This document shows, piece after piece, positions 17,902 to 26,700 of a stretch of 61,519 bases of DNA. Positions within the stretch are counted from its first letter, which is position 1, and every line of letters starts with the position of its first letter. A program made the translations under genes and the position numbers. The DNA is from Streptomyces sp. NRRL S-87 (GTDB taxonomy: Bacteria > Actinomycetota > Actinomycetes > Streptomycetales > Streptomycetaceae): NCBI RefSeq assembly GCF_000719335.1, contig NZ_JOGB01000040.1, positions 1-61,519 of the forward strand. The letters run 5' to 3'. Below the pieces are notes generated by a model. That model had not been told where the DNA came from and searched no databases. It saw nothing but the letters and a program-made list of their open reading frames with translations.

Positions 17902-19428
17902 GTGACCGATACGACGACTTCCGCCGCGGACGCTGCCGCGGCCCGTACGACGACCGCCCCGGCCGGCCCCGCCACCGCGGGCCGCACCGCTCCGTCGGCC
18001 GCCCCGGGCGCACCCGAGGCCCCGGGCTCCCTGGACTCCCTCGGCTCCCTGGGTTCCCTGGGCTCCCTCGGGCTGTTCACCCTCCTCGTGGGGGCGGCCC
18101 TGCCGCTGATCGACTTCTTCATCGTCAACGTCGCCCTGCCCACCATCGACCACGACCTGGCCGCCGGCCCCGCCCTCCTCGAACTCGTGGTGGCCGGCTA
18201 CGGCGTGGCGTACGCCGTCCTGCTCGTCCTCGGCGGCCGCCTCGGCGACCGCTTCGGGCGCCGGCGGCTCTTCCGGGCCGGCATGGCCGCCTTCGGCCTG
18301 ACCTCGCTGGCCTGCGGGCTCGCCCCCGACGCCTGGAGCCTGGTCGGCGCCCGGGTGGCCCAGGGCGCGGCCGCCGCCCTGATGCTGCCGCAGGTCCTGG
18401 CCACCATCCAGGCCGCCACCCACGGAACGCGCAAGGCCCGGGCCATCGGCCTGTACGGGGCCACGGCCGGCCTCGCCATGGTGGCCGGCCAGATCCTCGG
18501 CGGTGTCCTGGTCTCCGCCGACCTCGCCGGCACCGGCTGGCGGGCGGTCTTCCTCGTCAACGTCCCCGTCGCCGTCCTCGGCCTGCTCCTGGCCCCCACG
18601 GTGCCCGAGACCCGCAGCGCGAGCCCCGCCCCGGTCGACGTACCGGGCACCCTGCTCCTCGCGCTCGCCCTGACCACCCTGCTCGTCCCGCTCGCCGAGG
18701 GCCGTACCGTCGGCTGGCCGCTGTGGACCTGGGTGGCCCTCGCCCTGTGGCCGTTCGCCACGGCCGGGTTCTTCCTGGTGGAACGGCACGCCGACCGGGC
18801 CGGCAAGGTGCCGCTGGTGCCGCCGAGCCTGCTGCGGCTGGTGTCGCTGCGCCGCGGGCTGGCCCTGGTCCTGCCGTTCTCCGTCGGGTTCGGCGGCTTC
18901 ATGTTCGTCGTGGCGGTCGCCCTCCAGCAGGGGCTGCGGCTGGGGCCCGTCGACGCGGGCCTGGCCCTGGCACCGATGGCGGTGGCGTTCTTCCTCGCCT
19001 CGCTCGCCGGCCCGCGCCTGGTCGGCCGCCACGGCACCCGGGTGGTGACCGCCGGCGGCCTGCTGCAGGGCGCGGGGCTCGCCGTGCTCGCGGCCACGGC
19101 CTGGCGCGGCTGGCCCGACCTGGGCGTCCTGGACCTGGCCCCGGGGGTCGCGCTCGCGGGCCTCGGCCAGGGCCTGCAACTGCCGGTCCTCTTCCGCGTC
19201 GTGCTCGCCGACGTGCCGGCCGACCGCGCCGGCGTGGGCAGCGGCGTCATGGTGACCGGCCAGCAGTCCGCACTGGCCCTCGGGGTGGCCACGCTGGGCT
19301 CCCTCTTCCTTGCCCTGGTGCCGGCGTACGGCATGCGCACCGCCCTGGTCGCCGTGCTGGCCTGCCAGTTGGTCCTGGTCGCGGTCACGGTCGCCCTGAG
19401 CGTGCGGCTTCCGCGCCGCCTCAGCTGA
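17902..19428 (+). CDS. MFS drug-exporter (DHA2-like, 14 TM)
   Basis: 508 aa; GTG start. After an unusual Ala/Thr/Ser-Gly-Leu low-complexity N-terminus of about 55 residues (repeats of SLGSLG), the first membrane helix holds LIDFFIVNVALPTI, the typical DHA2 opening. Motif A follows (GGRLGDRFGRRRLF), then a PQVLATIQ-like segment, and about 14 helices in total. It is probably a proton-driven exporter of a small toxic molecule. It is divergent from the XRE regulator, which suggests ligand-responsive control. Confidence 0.9.
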   Translation: MTDTTTSAADAAAARTTTAPAGPATAGRTAPSAAPGAPEAPGSLDSLGSLGSLGSLGLFTLLVGAALPLIDFFIVNVALPTIDHDLAAGPALLELVVAGYGVAYAVLLVLGGRLGDRFGRRRLFRAGMAAFGLTSLACGLAPDAWSLVGARVAQGAAAALMLPQVLATIQAATHGTRKARAIGLYGATAGLAMVAGQILGGVLVSADLAGTGWRAVFLVNVPVAVLGLLLAPTVPETRSASPAPVDVPGTLLLALALTTLLVPLAEGRTVGWPLWTWVALALWPFATAGFFLVERHADRAGKVPLVPPSLLRLVSLRRGLALVLPFSVGFGGFMFVVAVALQQGLRLGPVDAGLALAPMAVAFFLASLAGPRLVGRHGTRVVTAGGLLQGAGLAVLAATAWRGWPDLGVLDLAPGVALAGLGQGLQLPVLFRVVLADVPADRAGVGSGVMVTGQQSALALGVATLGSLFLALVPAYGMRTALVAVLACQLVLVAVTVALSVRLPRRLS

Positions 19429-19493
19429 CGGGTGCGCGGCGGGACGAGAGCCCGACCGGCCGGAGCGGGCCCGGTGACGGTCCCCGGCCGCCG

Positions 19494-19521
19494 GCCGGTC
19501 ACCGGCTCAGCGGTGACCGGC
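19494..19521. terminator. Hairpin between MFS and PadR-partner genes
   Basis: GCCGGTCACCG (19494-19504) pairs perfectly with CGGTGACCGGC (19511-19521) around a six-base loop. It lies between convergent stops (19428 and 19580). The rest of this gap contains GGCGGGC tandem repeats. Confidence 0.6.
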
Positions 19522-19579
19522 GGGCGGCGGGCGGCGGGCGGCGACCGGCGGGCGGTGCGACCAGCTCGCCCGGGCGGAG

Positions 19580-20566
19580 TCAGGGCGCCGGGCTGCGTGC
19601 GCCCCGGCGCGCCCGTACCGCGGTGACGCAGAGCGCCACCACCGTGAGGGCCAGGACCCCCGCCTGGGCGGCCCACGGCACGGTGACATCGGGGCCCGCC
19701 CCCGCCCCGACCACGAACCGGAGCGTGTCGGCGCGGGACAGCAGGACGCAGACGCCGACCGCACCCAGGGCCCACAGCGTCGCCGGTGACACCCGATCGG
19801 GTGCGCGCAGGCGGCCGAGTAGGAGGGCGGCCGCGGCGGCCACCACGACCCAGCCCGGCCCCCAGGCGGGATCCGCGACCACGGGCCACGCGACGACCGT
19901 CCCGCCGACCGCCACGCCCGCTCCGGCGAGGGCGAGCCCCGGCGGCAGGAACGGCAGCCGGGTCCGCGGTGCCTCGCAGTGGAACCCGCAGCAGACGGCC
20001 GCCACCGTGACCCAGGCCACCAACGCCTCGGCCGTCAGTACGGCCGGACCGCCCGTCAGCTGGACCACGAGCGGCTTCAGCGTCGGCACCGCGGCCAGGG
20101 CGACGAGCCCCCTGGCGGCCCGCCGCCGCCCGCCCACCAGCGCGGCGTACCCGGCGGCCCACAGGAGGGGCAGCAGCCCCAGCGCGACCTGCAGGGGGTC
20201 CGCTCCGAACGTCGCCGACCAGCCCCCCTCGCCGGAGCCCTGCGCGGCGCCGGCGGCGCGCAGGCCCAGGGCCGTGTACGTCAGTGCGCCGGCGGCCTGC
20301 AGCAGGACGCTGATCAGCGCGAACTGCCTGATCGCCGCGCCCGCTTCGACCCGCCGGGGGCTGGAGCCCGTCGCCCCGAGCCGGATCCGCACGGCGAGCG
20401 CGGCGATGCTCGCGGTCTCCGCCAGGCTCGGTCGCCGCAGCTCCTGCTCGTCCTCCTCGACCCCGCACAGGTAGGTGTCGACCATGTCCTCCTCCCAGCG
20501 GGCGCGGTAGTCGGCGGGCAGCATCCGGAGCACGGCGCGGTAGCGCTGCTCGAGGAGGGTGGTCAT
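19580..20566 (-). CDS. PadR-partner integral membrane protein
   Basis: 328 aa. The soluble N-terminus (about 1-75, RYRAVLRMLPADYRARWEEDMVDTYL) has the form of the domain often found in membrane proteins encoded next to PadR regulators. It is followed by about eight hydrophobic helices to the C-terminus. Its ATG overlaps the PadR stop by four bases, so the two are co-translated. The function is unknown; a membrane stress or signalling role is inferred only from the pairing. Confidence 0.8.
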   Translation of the reverse strand: MTTLLEQRYRAVLRMLPADYRARWEEDMVDTYLCGVEEDEQELRRPSLAETASIAALAVRIRLGATGSSPRRVEAGAAIRQFALISVLLQAAGALTYTALGLRAAGAAQGSGEGGWSATFGADPLQVALGLLPLLWAAGYAALVGGRRRAARGLVALAAVPTLKPLVVQLTGGPAVLTAEALVAWVTVAAVCCGFHCEAPRTRLPFLPPGLALAGAGVAVGGTVVAWPVVADPAWGPGWVVVAAAAALLLGRLRAPDRVSPATLWALGAVGVCVLLSRADTLRFVVGAGAGPDVTVPWAAQAGVLALTVVALCVTAVRARRGARSPAP

Positions 20567-20946
20567 ACCGCACCTCCCCAGCGCGGCATCCCGGCGGCCC
20601 CCGCCCCGCCCGGGCGCCCGGGCGCCCGCCCGCGCCCGAGTCGGCGGACCGCCGCCCGCGCCCCGGCGGCCATCCGCTCGGCCTCCGCGGCCAGGGCGCC
20701 CGCGCCGTCGTCGGTGATCCGGTAGTAGCGGCGCAGCCGGCCCTGCTGGACCTCCTCGCGGTCGAGCGCGATGAGGCCGTCGTTCACGAGCCGGTCGAGG
20801 ACTCCGTAGAGGGTGCCGGCCCGCAGGACGACATCGCCCTCCGACAGCTCCTCGACCTCCTGGAGGATCCCGTAGCCGTGCCGGGCCTCGTCGGCCAGCG
20901 CGGTCAGGATGAAGAACGCCGCGCGCGTCATGTCCTTGGTACCCAT
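20563..20946 (-). CDS. PadR-family transcriptional regulator
   Basis: 127 aa from ATG 20946; the open frame begins seven codons earlier, but that start lacks support and lies in the AT-rich operator. The winged helix spans about 6-90 (MTRAAFFILTALADEARHGYGILQEVEELSEG ... LRAGTLYGVLDRLVNDGLI ... RRYYRITDDG), and a short helical dimerisation tail follows. It is probably an autorepressor of itself and the overlapping membrane-protein gene through the GATATA repeats just upstream. Confidence 0.92.
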   Translation of the reverse strand: MGTKDMTRAAFFILTALADEARHGYGILQEVEELSEGDVVLRAGTLYGVLDRLVNDGLIALDREEVQQGRLRRYYRITDDGAGALAAEAERMAAGARAAVRRLGRGRAPGRPGGAGAAGMPRWGGAV

Positions 20947-20955
20947 GTCAGCCAG

Positions 20956-20980
20956 GATATACTGCAAGCCGATATATGCA
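20956..20980 (-). promoter_or_regulatory. Putative PadR operator/promoter
   Basis: Two AT-rich direct repeats, GATATACTGC (20956-20965) and GATATATGCA (20971-20980) on the plus strand, lie 10-35 bases upstream of the PadR start. They are 15 bp apart and form the most AT-rich patch of the area. They probably include the -10 region. Confidence 0.55.
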
Positions 20981-21048
20981 GCCTCGCTGAGCGAGGTGCC
21001 GGCGATCGCACCCGCCCGGCCGAACCGGCCCCGGGCGGCGCCCCCGGC

Positions 21049-21708
21049 CTACTGCGGGGTCAGCGCGACCACGTCGGCGTACGTCCGGACCGCCGTGCCG
21101 CCCGTGCCGCGGGCGAGCGCGGCGATCATCGCGGCCGCGAGGCGGCCGGCGGGCACCGGCCGGTAGGGCTGCGCCGGGCCGACCAGCACCGGAGCCACCA
21201 GGGTGGCCAGCGCCATGCCCACCCGCTCGGCGGTCCGCCGCTCCTCGCGCGGTCCGAGGATGAACGACGGCCGGAAGAGCTCCACCTGCTCGTAGCCCAC
21301 CGCGTCCACCTCCTCCTCCATGTCCCCCTTGACCCGCAGGTAGAAGTTCCGCGACGCGGAGGCCGCGCCGACCGACGAGACCACCGCGATCCGCCGCGCA
21401 CCCGTCGCGTGGGCCATCCGGGCGACCTCGACGGTGTAGTGCTGGTCCACCGTGCGGAAGGCCTGCTGCGTGCCCGCCTTGCGGATGGTGGTGCCGAGCG
21501 CGCCGTAGACGTCGTCGACCGCGGGCACGTCCGCCGGCTTGAGCGCGTCGAAGTCCACGACGCGCACGTCCAGTCGGGGGTGCTCGACGGTCGGCGGGCG
21601 GCGGGCCAGCACCGTGAGCCGGTCGTAGTGGGGATCCCTGAGGAGCCGGGCGAGCAGCTGGCCGCCCACCAGTCCGGTCGCTCCAACCAGGAGTGCGCTG
21701 CGGGTCAC
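21049..21708 (-). CDS. NAD(P)H-binding oxidoreductase (atypical SDR)
   Basis: 219 aa. The start is GTG 21708, preceded by AAAGGAA; the longer frame upstream has no site. A Rossmann dinucleotide motif, LVGATGLVGGQLL, lies at the N-terminus, followed by VVDFDAL, a GALGTTIRKAG segment and a YLRVKGDMEEEV helix, then RPSFILGPREERR. It matches the NAD(P)-binding 'oxidoreductase HTATIP2-like' group. The substrate is unknown. Confidence 0.85.
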   Translation of the reverse strand: MTRSALLVGATGLVGGQLLARLLRDPHYDRLTVLARRPPTVEHPRLDVRVVDFDALKPADVPAVDDVYGALGTTIRKAGTQQAFRTVDQHYTVEVARMAHATGARRIAVVSSVGAASASRNFYLRVKGDMEEEVDAVGYEQVELFRPSFILGPREERRTAERVGMALATLVAPVLVGPAQPYRPVPAGRLAAAMIAALARGTGGTAVRTYADVVALTPQ

Positions 21709-21795
21709 GGGTGTTCCTTTCGCCGGCGATCTCTCGCACCATCGGCGGCAGCGTACTTCGCCCGTACGCGCGGACCGGCCCGGTGCTGCCGCGGC

Positions 21796-21844
21796 ACGGC
21801 GGACGGGCCGCCCCACCGTGGGGGAGGGGCGGCCCGTCCGCCGT
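21796..21844 (-). terminator. 19-bp hairpin after the secreted protein gene
   Basis: ACGGCGGACGGGCCGCCCC (21796-21814) and GGGGCGGCCCGTCCGCCGT (21826-21844) are perfect complements around an 11-base loop. It lies 46 bases downstream of the stop at 21891 on the minus strand. Confidence 0.8.
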
Positions 21845-21890
21845 CGCCGGGCGCCGGGTCAGGGGAGCCGGCAGGTGGTGTGGCGGAGCG

Positions 21891-22298
21891 TCAGCACTCG
21901 TCCAGGCCCGGAGCGGGGTCGACCGACGTGTAGACGTCGACGGCCGGCACGTTTCCCCACTGGCCGTTGTCCAGCTTGGTCCAGTACCAGATGTCGTTGC
22001 CGCCGCCGTGGCGGTCGCCGTGGCCCCAGCACTGGAACCAGCTGAAGGCCGTGTTCAGGGGGCCCCGCACCTCGGAGCTGTACGAGCGGTGCTGGTACCC
22101 CTTGGCCCCGACGCGGTTGCCGCACCACAGGCGGCGGTCGGAGCGGACCCCGCACTCGGCGGCGGCCGCGGGGGCCTTCGCGGCCTTGACGACCGGGACG
22201 GCGGGCACGGCGGCGGCCGGCCCGACGCCGGTGGCGGCCAGGCCCGCGGTGAGCGCGACCGCGGCGAGGGCGAGGGAGAAGTGGCTGCGTGCGGACAT
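21891..22298 (-). CDS. Secreted Cys-containing SH3-like protein
   Basis: 135 aa; ATG with AAGGAGGAACC directly upstream. The signal peptide is SHFSLALAAVALTAGLAATGVGPAAA, with cleavage near residues 28-32. The mature domain has four Cys (ECGVRS, LWCGN, FQCWG, final Cys) and many aromatic residues (GNDIWYWTKLDNGQWGNV, a form seen in bacterial SH3-type domains). It is probably an extracellular cell-wall or surface protein. No catalytic residues are recognised. Confidence 0.82.
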   Translation of the reverse strand: MSARSHFSLALAAVALTAGLAATGVGPAAAVPAVPVVKAAKAPAAAAECGVRSDRRLWCGNRVGAKGYQHRSYSSEVRGPLNTAFSWFQCWGHGDRHGGGNDIWYWTKLDNGQWGNVPAVDVYTSVDPAPGLDEC

Positions 22299-22374
22299 GG
22301 TTCCTCCTTGGCGGGGCTCCGGGGAGCCCGGTGTGGGTGTGCGTCAGGCACGGCGCGTGCGCGACGGTGGTGAG

Positions 22375-22408
22375 GGGCCGGCCGTGGGTGAGGGCCGGCC
22401 GTGGGTGA
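22375..22408 (+). repeat. Exact 17-bp tandem repeat upstream of the secreted protein gene
   Basis: GGGCCGGCCGTGGGTGA is present twice in tandem (22375-22391, 22392-22408). Related GGCCGTGGG copies follow up to about 22490. It lies between the NlpC/P60 stop (22497) and the start of the SH3-like gene (22298). Confidence 0.7.
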
Positions 22409-22496
22409 GGGTCGCCTCGGGTGCGGGGCGGCCGTGGGCGGAGTCCGACTCCGGGTGGATGCCGGCCGTGGGTGGATGTCGGCTGTGCCGTGGCCC

Positions 22497-23534
22497 TCAG
22501 GGGCAGGTGGGCACGCCGTCCAGCCAGGCGGGTCCCTGGATGTAGATGTTGGTGATCCAGGCCCCGTACTCGGGCAGGTAGGACCACGCGTCGTTGGTGT
22601 AGCCGTCCGCGGTCACGGTCTCGGCGTGCTTCTGGCACTGCACGCGCACGGTGGTCGGGCCGTCGAACCGGTGGACCCGTGCGCTGGTGGTGGAGGGCTC
22701 GCGGTGCGTCCACACGTCCGTGCCCCAGGTGCGGAACGTACCGGGCTGCGCGGCCGAGCCGCCGATCCGCACCGCGCCGGCGTAGTCCCCGCCCAGCCGG
22801 ACGTCGCTCACCATGATCCGGGTGCCGGACTGCCGGGCCTCGACCATCTTCCCGGCGCCGAGGTAGACCGCGATGTGGTGGATCGCGCCCCCCGAGCCCC
22901 AGGCCAGCAGGTCGCCCGGCAGCAGCGGACCCGTCCCCTCCGCGGCGCCGAACCGGGCCGTCGCCTCCGGGGTGTCGAACTGGTGGCGGGCGTTGCCGGG
23001 CAGGACGTCCCGGCCGGTGGCACGGGCGTACGCGTACCGCACCAGCCCCGAGCAGTCGAAGCCCGACCGCTCGGGGTCGTGCTCGCTGGCGGGGTCGCTC
23101 GGATCGACCTGACCGTACGTCGGACCCGGCTGCGGCCCGTGGCCGCCGCCCCACGTGTACCAGACGCCGATCTGCTCGCATGCGGCCCGAACGGCGGCCT
23201 CCGCCACGGCGGAAGCGCCGGGGGCGAGGACCCCGCAGCCCTCCGCCGCGGCCTTCGCCGGCCCCGCCCCGGCCTGCGGGACCCCGGCGCGCGCGGCCCC
23301 GCCGGCCGGTGCGGCGAACGCGGTGCCCCCCGTCACGAGCACCGCGGCCGCCGCCAGCGCGGCCCCCGTCCGCAGGCCGCTCCACCGGCCCGCCGTTCCG
23401 CCGCGCGGCGGGCCGTCCGTGGCCCGCGTCATCGGAGGGGTGTCGCCGCGGCCCCCCGTGGCCCGTGCCAACGCCTCCCGGCTCAGGGCGGCGCCGACCG
23501 CCCGCCGCCGTGCCCCGCGCATCCGCTCGACCAT
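22497..23534 (-). CDS. Secreted NlpC/P60 peptidoglycan hydrolase
   Basis: 345 aa from ATG 23534 (another ATG four codons later is possible). It has a cytosolic basic N-terminus of about 50 residues, then a hydrophobic signal helix (LRTGAALAAAAVLVTGGTAFAAPA). The NlpC/P60 domain begins AACEQIGVWYTWGGG and holds the catalytic Cys in RSGFDCSGLVRYAY and the His in AIHHIAVYLG. The C-terminal about 75 residues are an SH3-like wall-binding segment ending DGVPTCP. It hydrolyses peptide stems of peptidoglycan outside the cell. The leader on the minus strand is long and rich in potential hairpins. Confidence 0.9.
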   Translation of the reverse strand: MVERMRGARRRAVGAALSREALARATGGRGDTPPMTRATDGPPRGGTAGRWSGLRTGAALAAAAVLVTGGTAFAAPAGGAARAGVPQAGAGPAKAAAEGCGVLAPGASAVAEAAVRAACEQIGVWYTWGGGHGPQPGPTYGQVDPSDPASEHDPERSGFDCSGLVRYAYARATGRDVLPGNARHQFDTPEATARFGAAEGTGPLLPGDLLAWGSGGAIHHIAVYLGAGKMVEARQSGTRIMVSDVRLGGDYAGAVRIGGSAAQPGTFRTWGTDVWTHREPSTTSARVHRFDGPTTVRVQCQKHAETVTADGYTNDAWSYLPEYGAWITNIYIQGPAWLDGVPTCP

Positions 23535-23794
23535 CTCCGTGTCCCTTCCCCGTGAACGCGGCCGGCCCGGCCCGAGGCCTCGTCCGGCGGCCACCGGCTG
23601 ATCCGCCGGCCCTTCCGAGACTGGGCCGCACCGCCCCCCGGTGTCGAGGCGCCACGTGTCTCCCACCTGCACGGGAAACGGGAAACCCCGGGGAAACCCC
23701 GGCGGCCGAGGGCCTGCTGGGGGCTCGTCACCGGCTGGGAGCGGAGGGGTGGTGCGTGGGTGGCAGGGGGTGGGGGCCTGGAGGGCGCGGTGGG
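23535..23794 (-). other. Leader region of the NlpC/P60 gene
   Basis: These 260 bases separate the WD40 gene stop from the NlpC/P60 start. On the plus strand 23675-23710 holds repeated GGGAAAC blocks and a GGGGAAACCCC hairpin core. I compared it with my memory of the c-di-AMP (ydaO) riboswitch, which controls NlpC/RpfA-type genes in Streptomyces, but could not match the core. It is a possible structured 5' leader, or the terminator of the WD40 gene. Confidence 0.35.
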
Positions 23795-26700
23795 TCAGCC
23801 GCCACACACCTCCCCGCCCGGGTGGGCCTGTGCGGCCGCTCCGACCAGTGCGCAGACGGCGCCGATCCGGGACCCCGCCCCCAGCGACCACAACCGGACC
23901 GTCCCGTCCGTCCCGGTGCTCGTCAACCGCCCGTCGGCCGGGTCGAACACGACGCCCCAGACCGCCCCGCCGTGCCCGGCCAGGCTCGCCTCCAAACGGA
24001 AGCGGTCGGCGTCCCACAGCCGTACGGTGCCGTCGACGCCGCCGCTCGCCAGGGTGTGCCCGCCGGGACCGAACACCACGGCGCGGACCGCCCCGACGTG
24101 CCCGGTCAGCGTCGCCGCCGCCCGGCGCGGGGCGACGTCCCACACCCGGACGGCACCGTCGTTGCCGCTGCTGGCCAACCGCCGGCCGTCCGGGGCGAAC
24201 GACAGGCTCCGGACCGCGCCGCGGTGCCCGCGCAGTGCCGCCCGCTCCACCCAGCCACCGGTCCGTTCCGGGCCGTCGGGCCCGCCCGCCGGGTGCTCCG
24301 CGCGCCGTGCCGCGGCGGCCGGCTCCCACAGCCGTACCGTCAGGTCGTCGCTGCCGGTCGCCAGCAGCCGCCCGTCCGGGCTGAACGCCACCGCGTTGAC
24401 GAAGTCCTGGTGCCCGCTCAGCGTCGTGACCTGGCGGTGCCGTGCGGTGTCCCACAGCTTGACCGTCCGGTCGGCGCTCGCCGACGCCAGCGTCCGGCCG
24501 TCGGGGGAGAAGGCGAGGGCGTACACGGCGCCGCCGTGCCCCGTCAGTGCGGCCAGCGGCGTCCGCCGGCGGGCGTCCCAGAGCCGTACGGTCCGGTCCG
24601 CGCCGGCGGAGGCCAGCAGCCGTCCGTCGGGGGAGAACGCCACCGCGAACACCGAGCCCTGGTGCCCCGTCAGCGTGCCGAGGAGCCGGCGGCGCGCGGG
24701 GTCCCACAGCCGTACGCCGCCGTCGGCGCCCGCCGACGCGAGCAGGCGGCCGCCCGGGGCGAAGGCGGACTGCCACAACTCCGCGAACGGCCGGGTGACC
24801 AGGGCCCCGCGCCCGGTGTCCCAGAGCACGGCGGACTGGTCGAAGCTGCCGGTGGCCAGCAGGTGCTCCGGCCCGGCGGCCACGGAGAGCACGTAGTCGC
24901 CGTGCCCGGCCAGCACCTGCGTGACGCGGTGGGTGGCCGCGTCCCAGACCTTCGCCGTCCCGTCGCCCGACGCGCTCACCACCGCCGTGCCGTCGGTCGT
25001 GTAGGTCACGGAGTTGACGTCGTCGCTGTGGCCCCGCAGGACCACCGGCCGCCGCGCCGTGGCGCCGGCCTCCCCGCCCCCGTCGCCGGCCGCGTCAGGT
25101 GCGTCCGGTGCGTCCGGTGCGTCCGGTGCGTCCGGTGCGTCCGCCCGGACGTCGGTCCCGTCGCCGGGGCCTTCGCCCGGTCCGTCGTCGTCCCGGCCGT
25201 CGACGTCCCAGACGCGCACCGTCCGGTCCGCGCTCCCCGATGCCAGCGTCCGCCCGTCCGGCGCGAACGCCACGCCCAACACCACGTCGGAGTGCCCTTC
25301 CAGCGTCGCGGCGGGCCGGCCGCCGGACCCGGACCCGGACACGTCCCACAGCCGTACGGTCCGGTCGGCCGCCCCCGAGGCGACCCGACGCCCGTCGGGG
25401 GCGAAGGCCACCCCGTACACCCCGTCCGTGTGCCCGCGCAGGGTGTCCGTCAGCCGCCGCCCGGCCACGTCCCACAGCCGTACCGTCCCGTCCAGACCGC
25501 CCGACACGAGCCGCGTGCCGTCGGGGGAGAAGGCCACCGAGCGGACCCCGCCGCTGTGCCCGTACAGGGTGCCCACCGCCTGGCGCTCCGGCAGTCGCCA
25601 CAGCCGCACCGTGCCGTCCGTGCCCGCGGCGGCCAGCAGCCGCCCGCCGGCCCCGAACGCCACCGCCAGCACCGAGCCGCCGTGCCCGGTGAGCACGGCG
25701 ACGGACGACCGGAACCCCGGTCCGCCCCACAGCCGTACGGTGCCGTCGCTGCTGCTCGTCGCGAGCACGCGTCCGTCCGGCGCGAAGGCCACCGCGTTGA
25801 CCGCGCCGGTGTGCCCGGTCAGCCGCCCGGCGAACGCCTGCGCCTGGGTGCTGAGGAGCGCCCCCCGGGCCTCGGTCGTGGGGGAGGTCCGGTACGCGCG
25901 GGCCGCGAGCAGCATCGACGCCTCCGGCTGCCCGGCCGCGACCGCCGCCGACCGCTCGGCCATGGCCTGCGACTGCGCGACGGTCCGCTCCCGCAGGGCG
26001 CTCGACCGCTGGTGGAACGCCAGCCCGCCGGCGGCGAGCGCCACCGCGAGGAGGACGGCGAGCGCGGCCAGCAGGCGGCGCTGCGTGCGGGCCTGCCGCA
26101 GCGCCCGTTGCCGCCGGCGGCGTTCCTCGGCCCCGCTGGCCGCCAGGAACTCCGCTTCCACGGGTCCGGGAGGGTGCCTGCCGTCCTGCCGGTCCGCCCA
26201 TTCCTCGGCGGCGGCGAGCCGGTTGCCGCGGTAGAGCAGTTCCGGGTCGCGGCCGTCCCGTACCCAGGCGGCCGCCGCGTCCGTGAGCTGCTGGTGCACC
26301 AGCAGGTCCGCCCGGTCGTCGTGGATCCAGTCGCGCAGCCGGGGCCAGGCCCGCAGCAGCGCCTCGTGGCTGATCTGCACCGCCGACGCGCCGGCCGTCA
26401 CCAGCCGGGCGCGGACGAAGGCGTCCAGGGCCGCCGCGGCGGCGCGCGGGTCCGTGACGCCCGCGGCCAGCCGGTCCGGGGCCGTGCGTCGCCGGGTCTC
26501 GACGTCCCCGTCGCCCACGTGGACCAGGCGCAGCAGCATCCGGCGGGCCGCGTCGCGCCCGGTGCGGTCGAGCCCGGTGAAGACCTCTTCCGCGGTCCGG
26601 GCCACCGCGCCGCGCAGCCCGCCGGTCGCCTCGTACCCCTCGACCGTCAGGGTGCGGCCCGCCCGGGCGTACCAGGTGACCAGCAGTGCGTGGGAGAGCA

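Noticed and set aside
23535..23794. c-di-AMP (ydaO) riboswitch before the NlpC/P60 gene
   Set aside because: Expected by gene type, but I could not find the conserved core. Kept only as an untyped leader.
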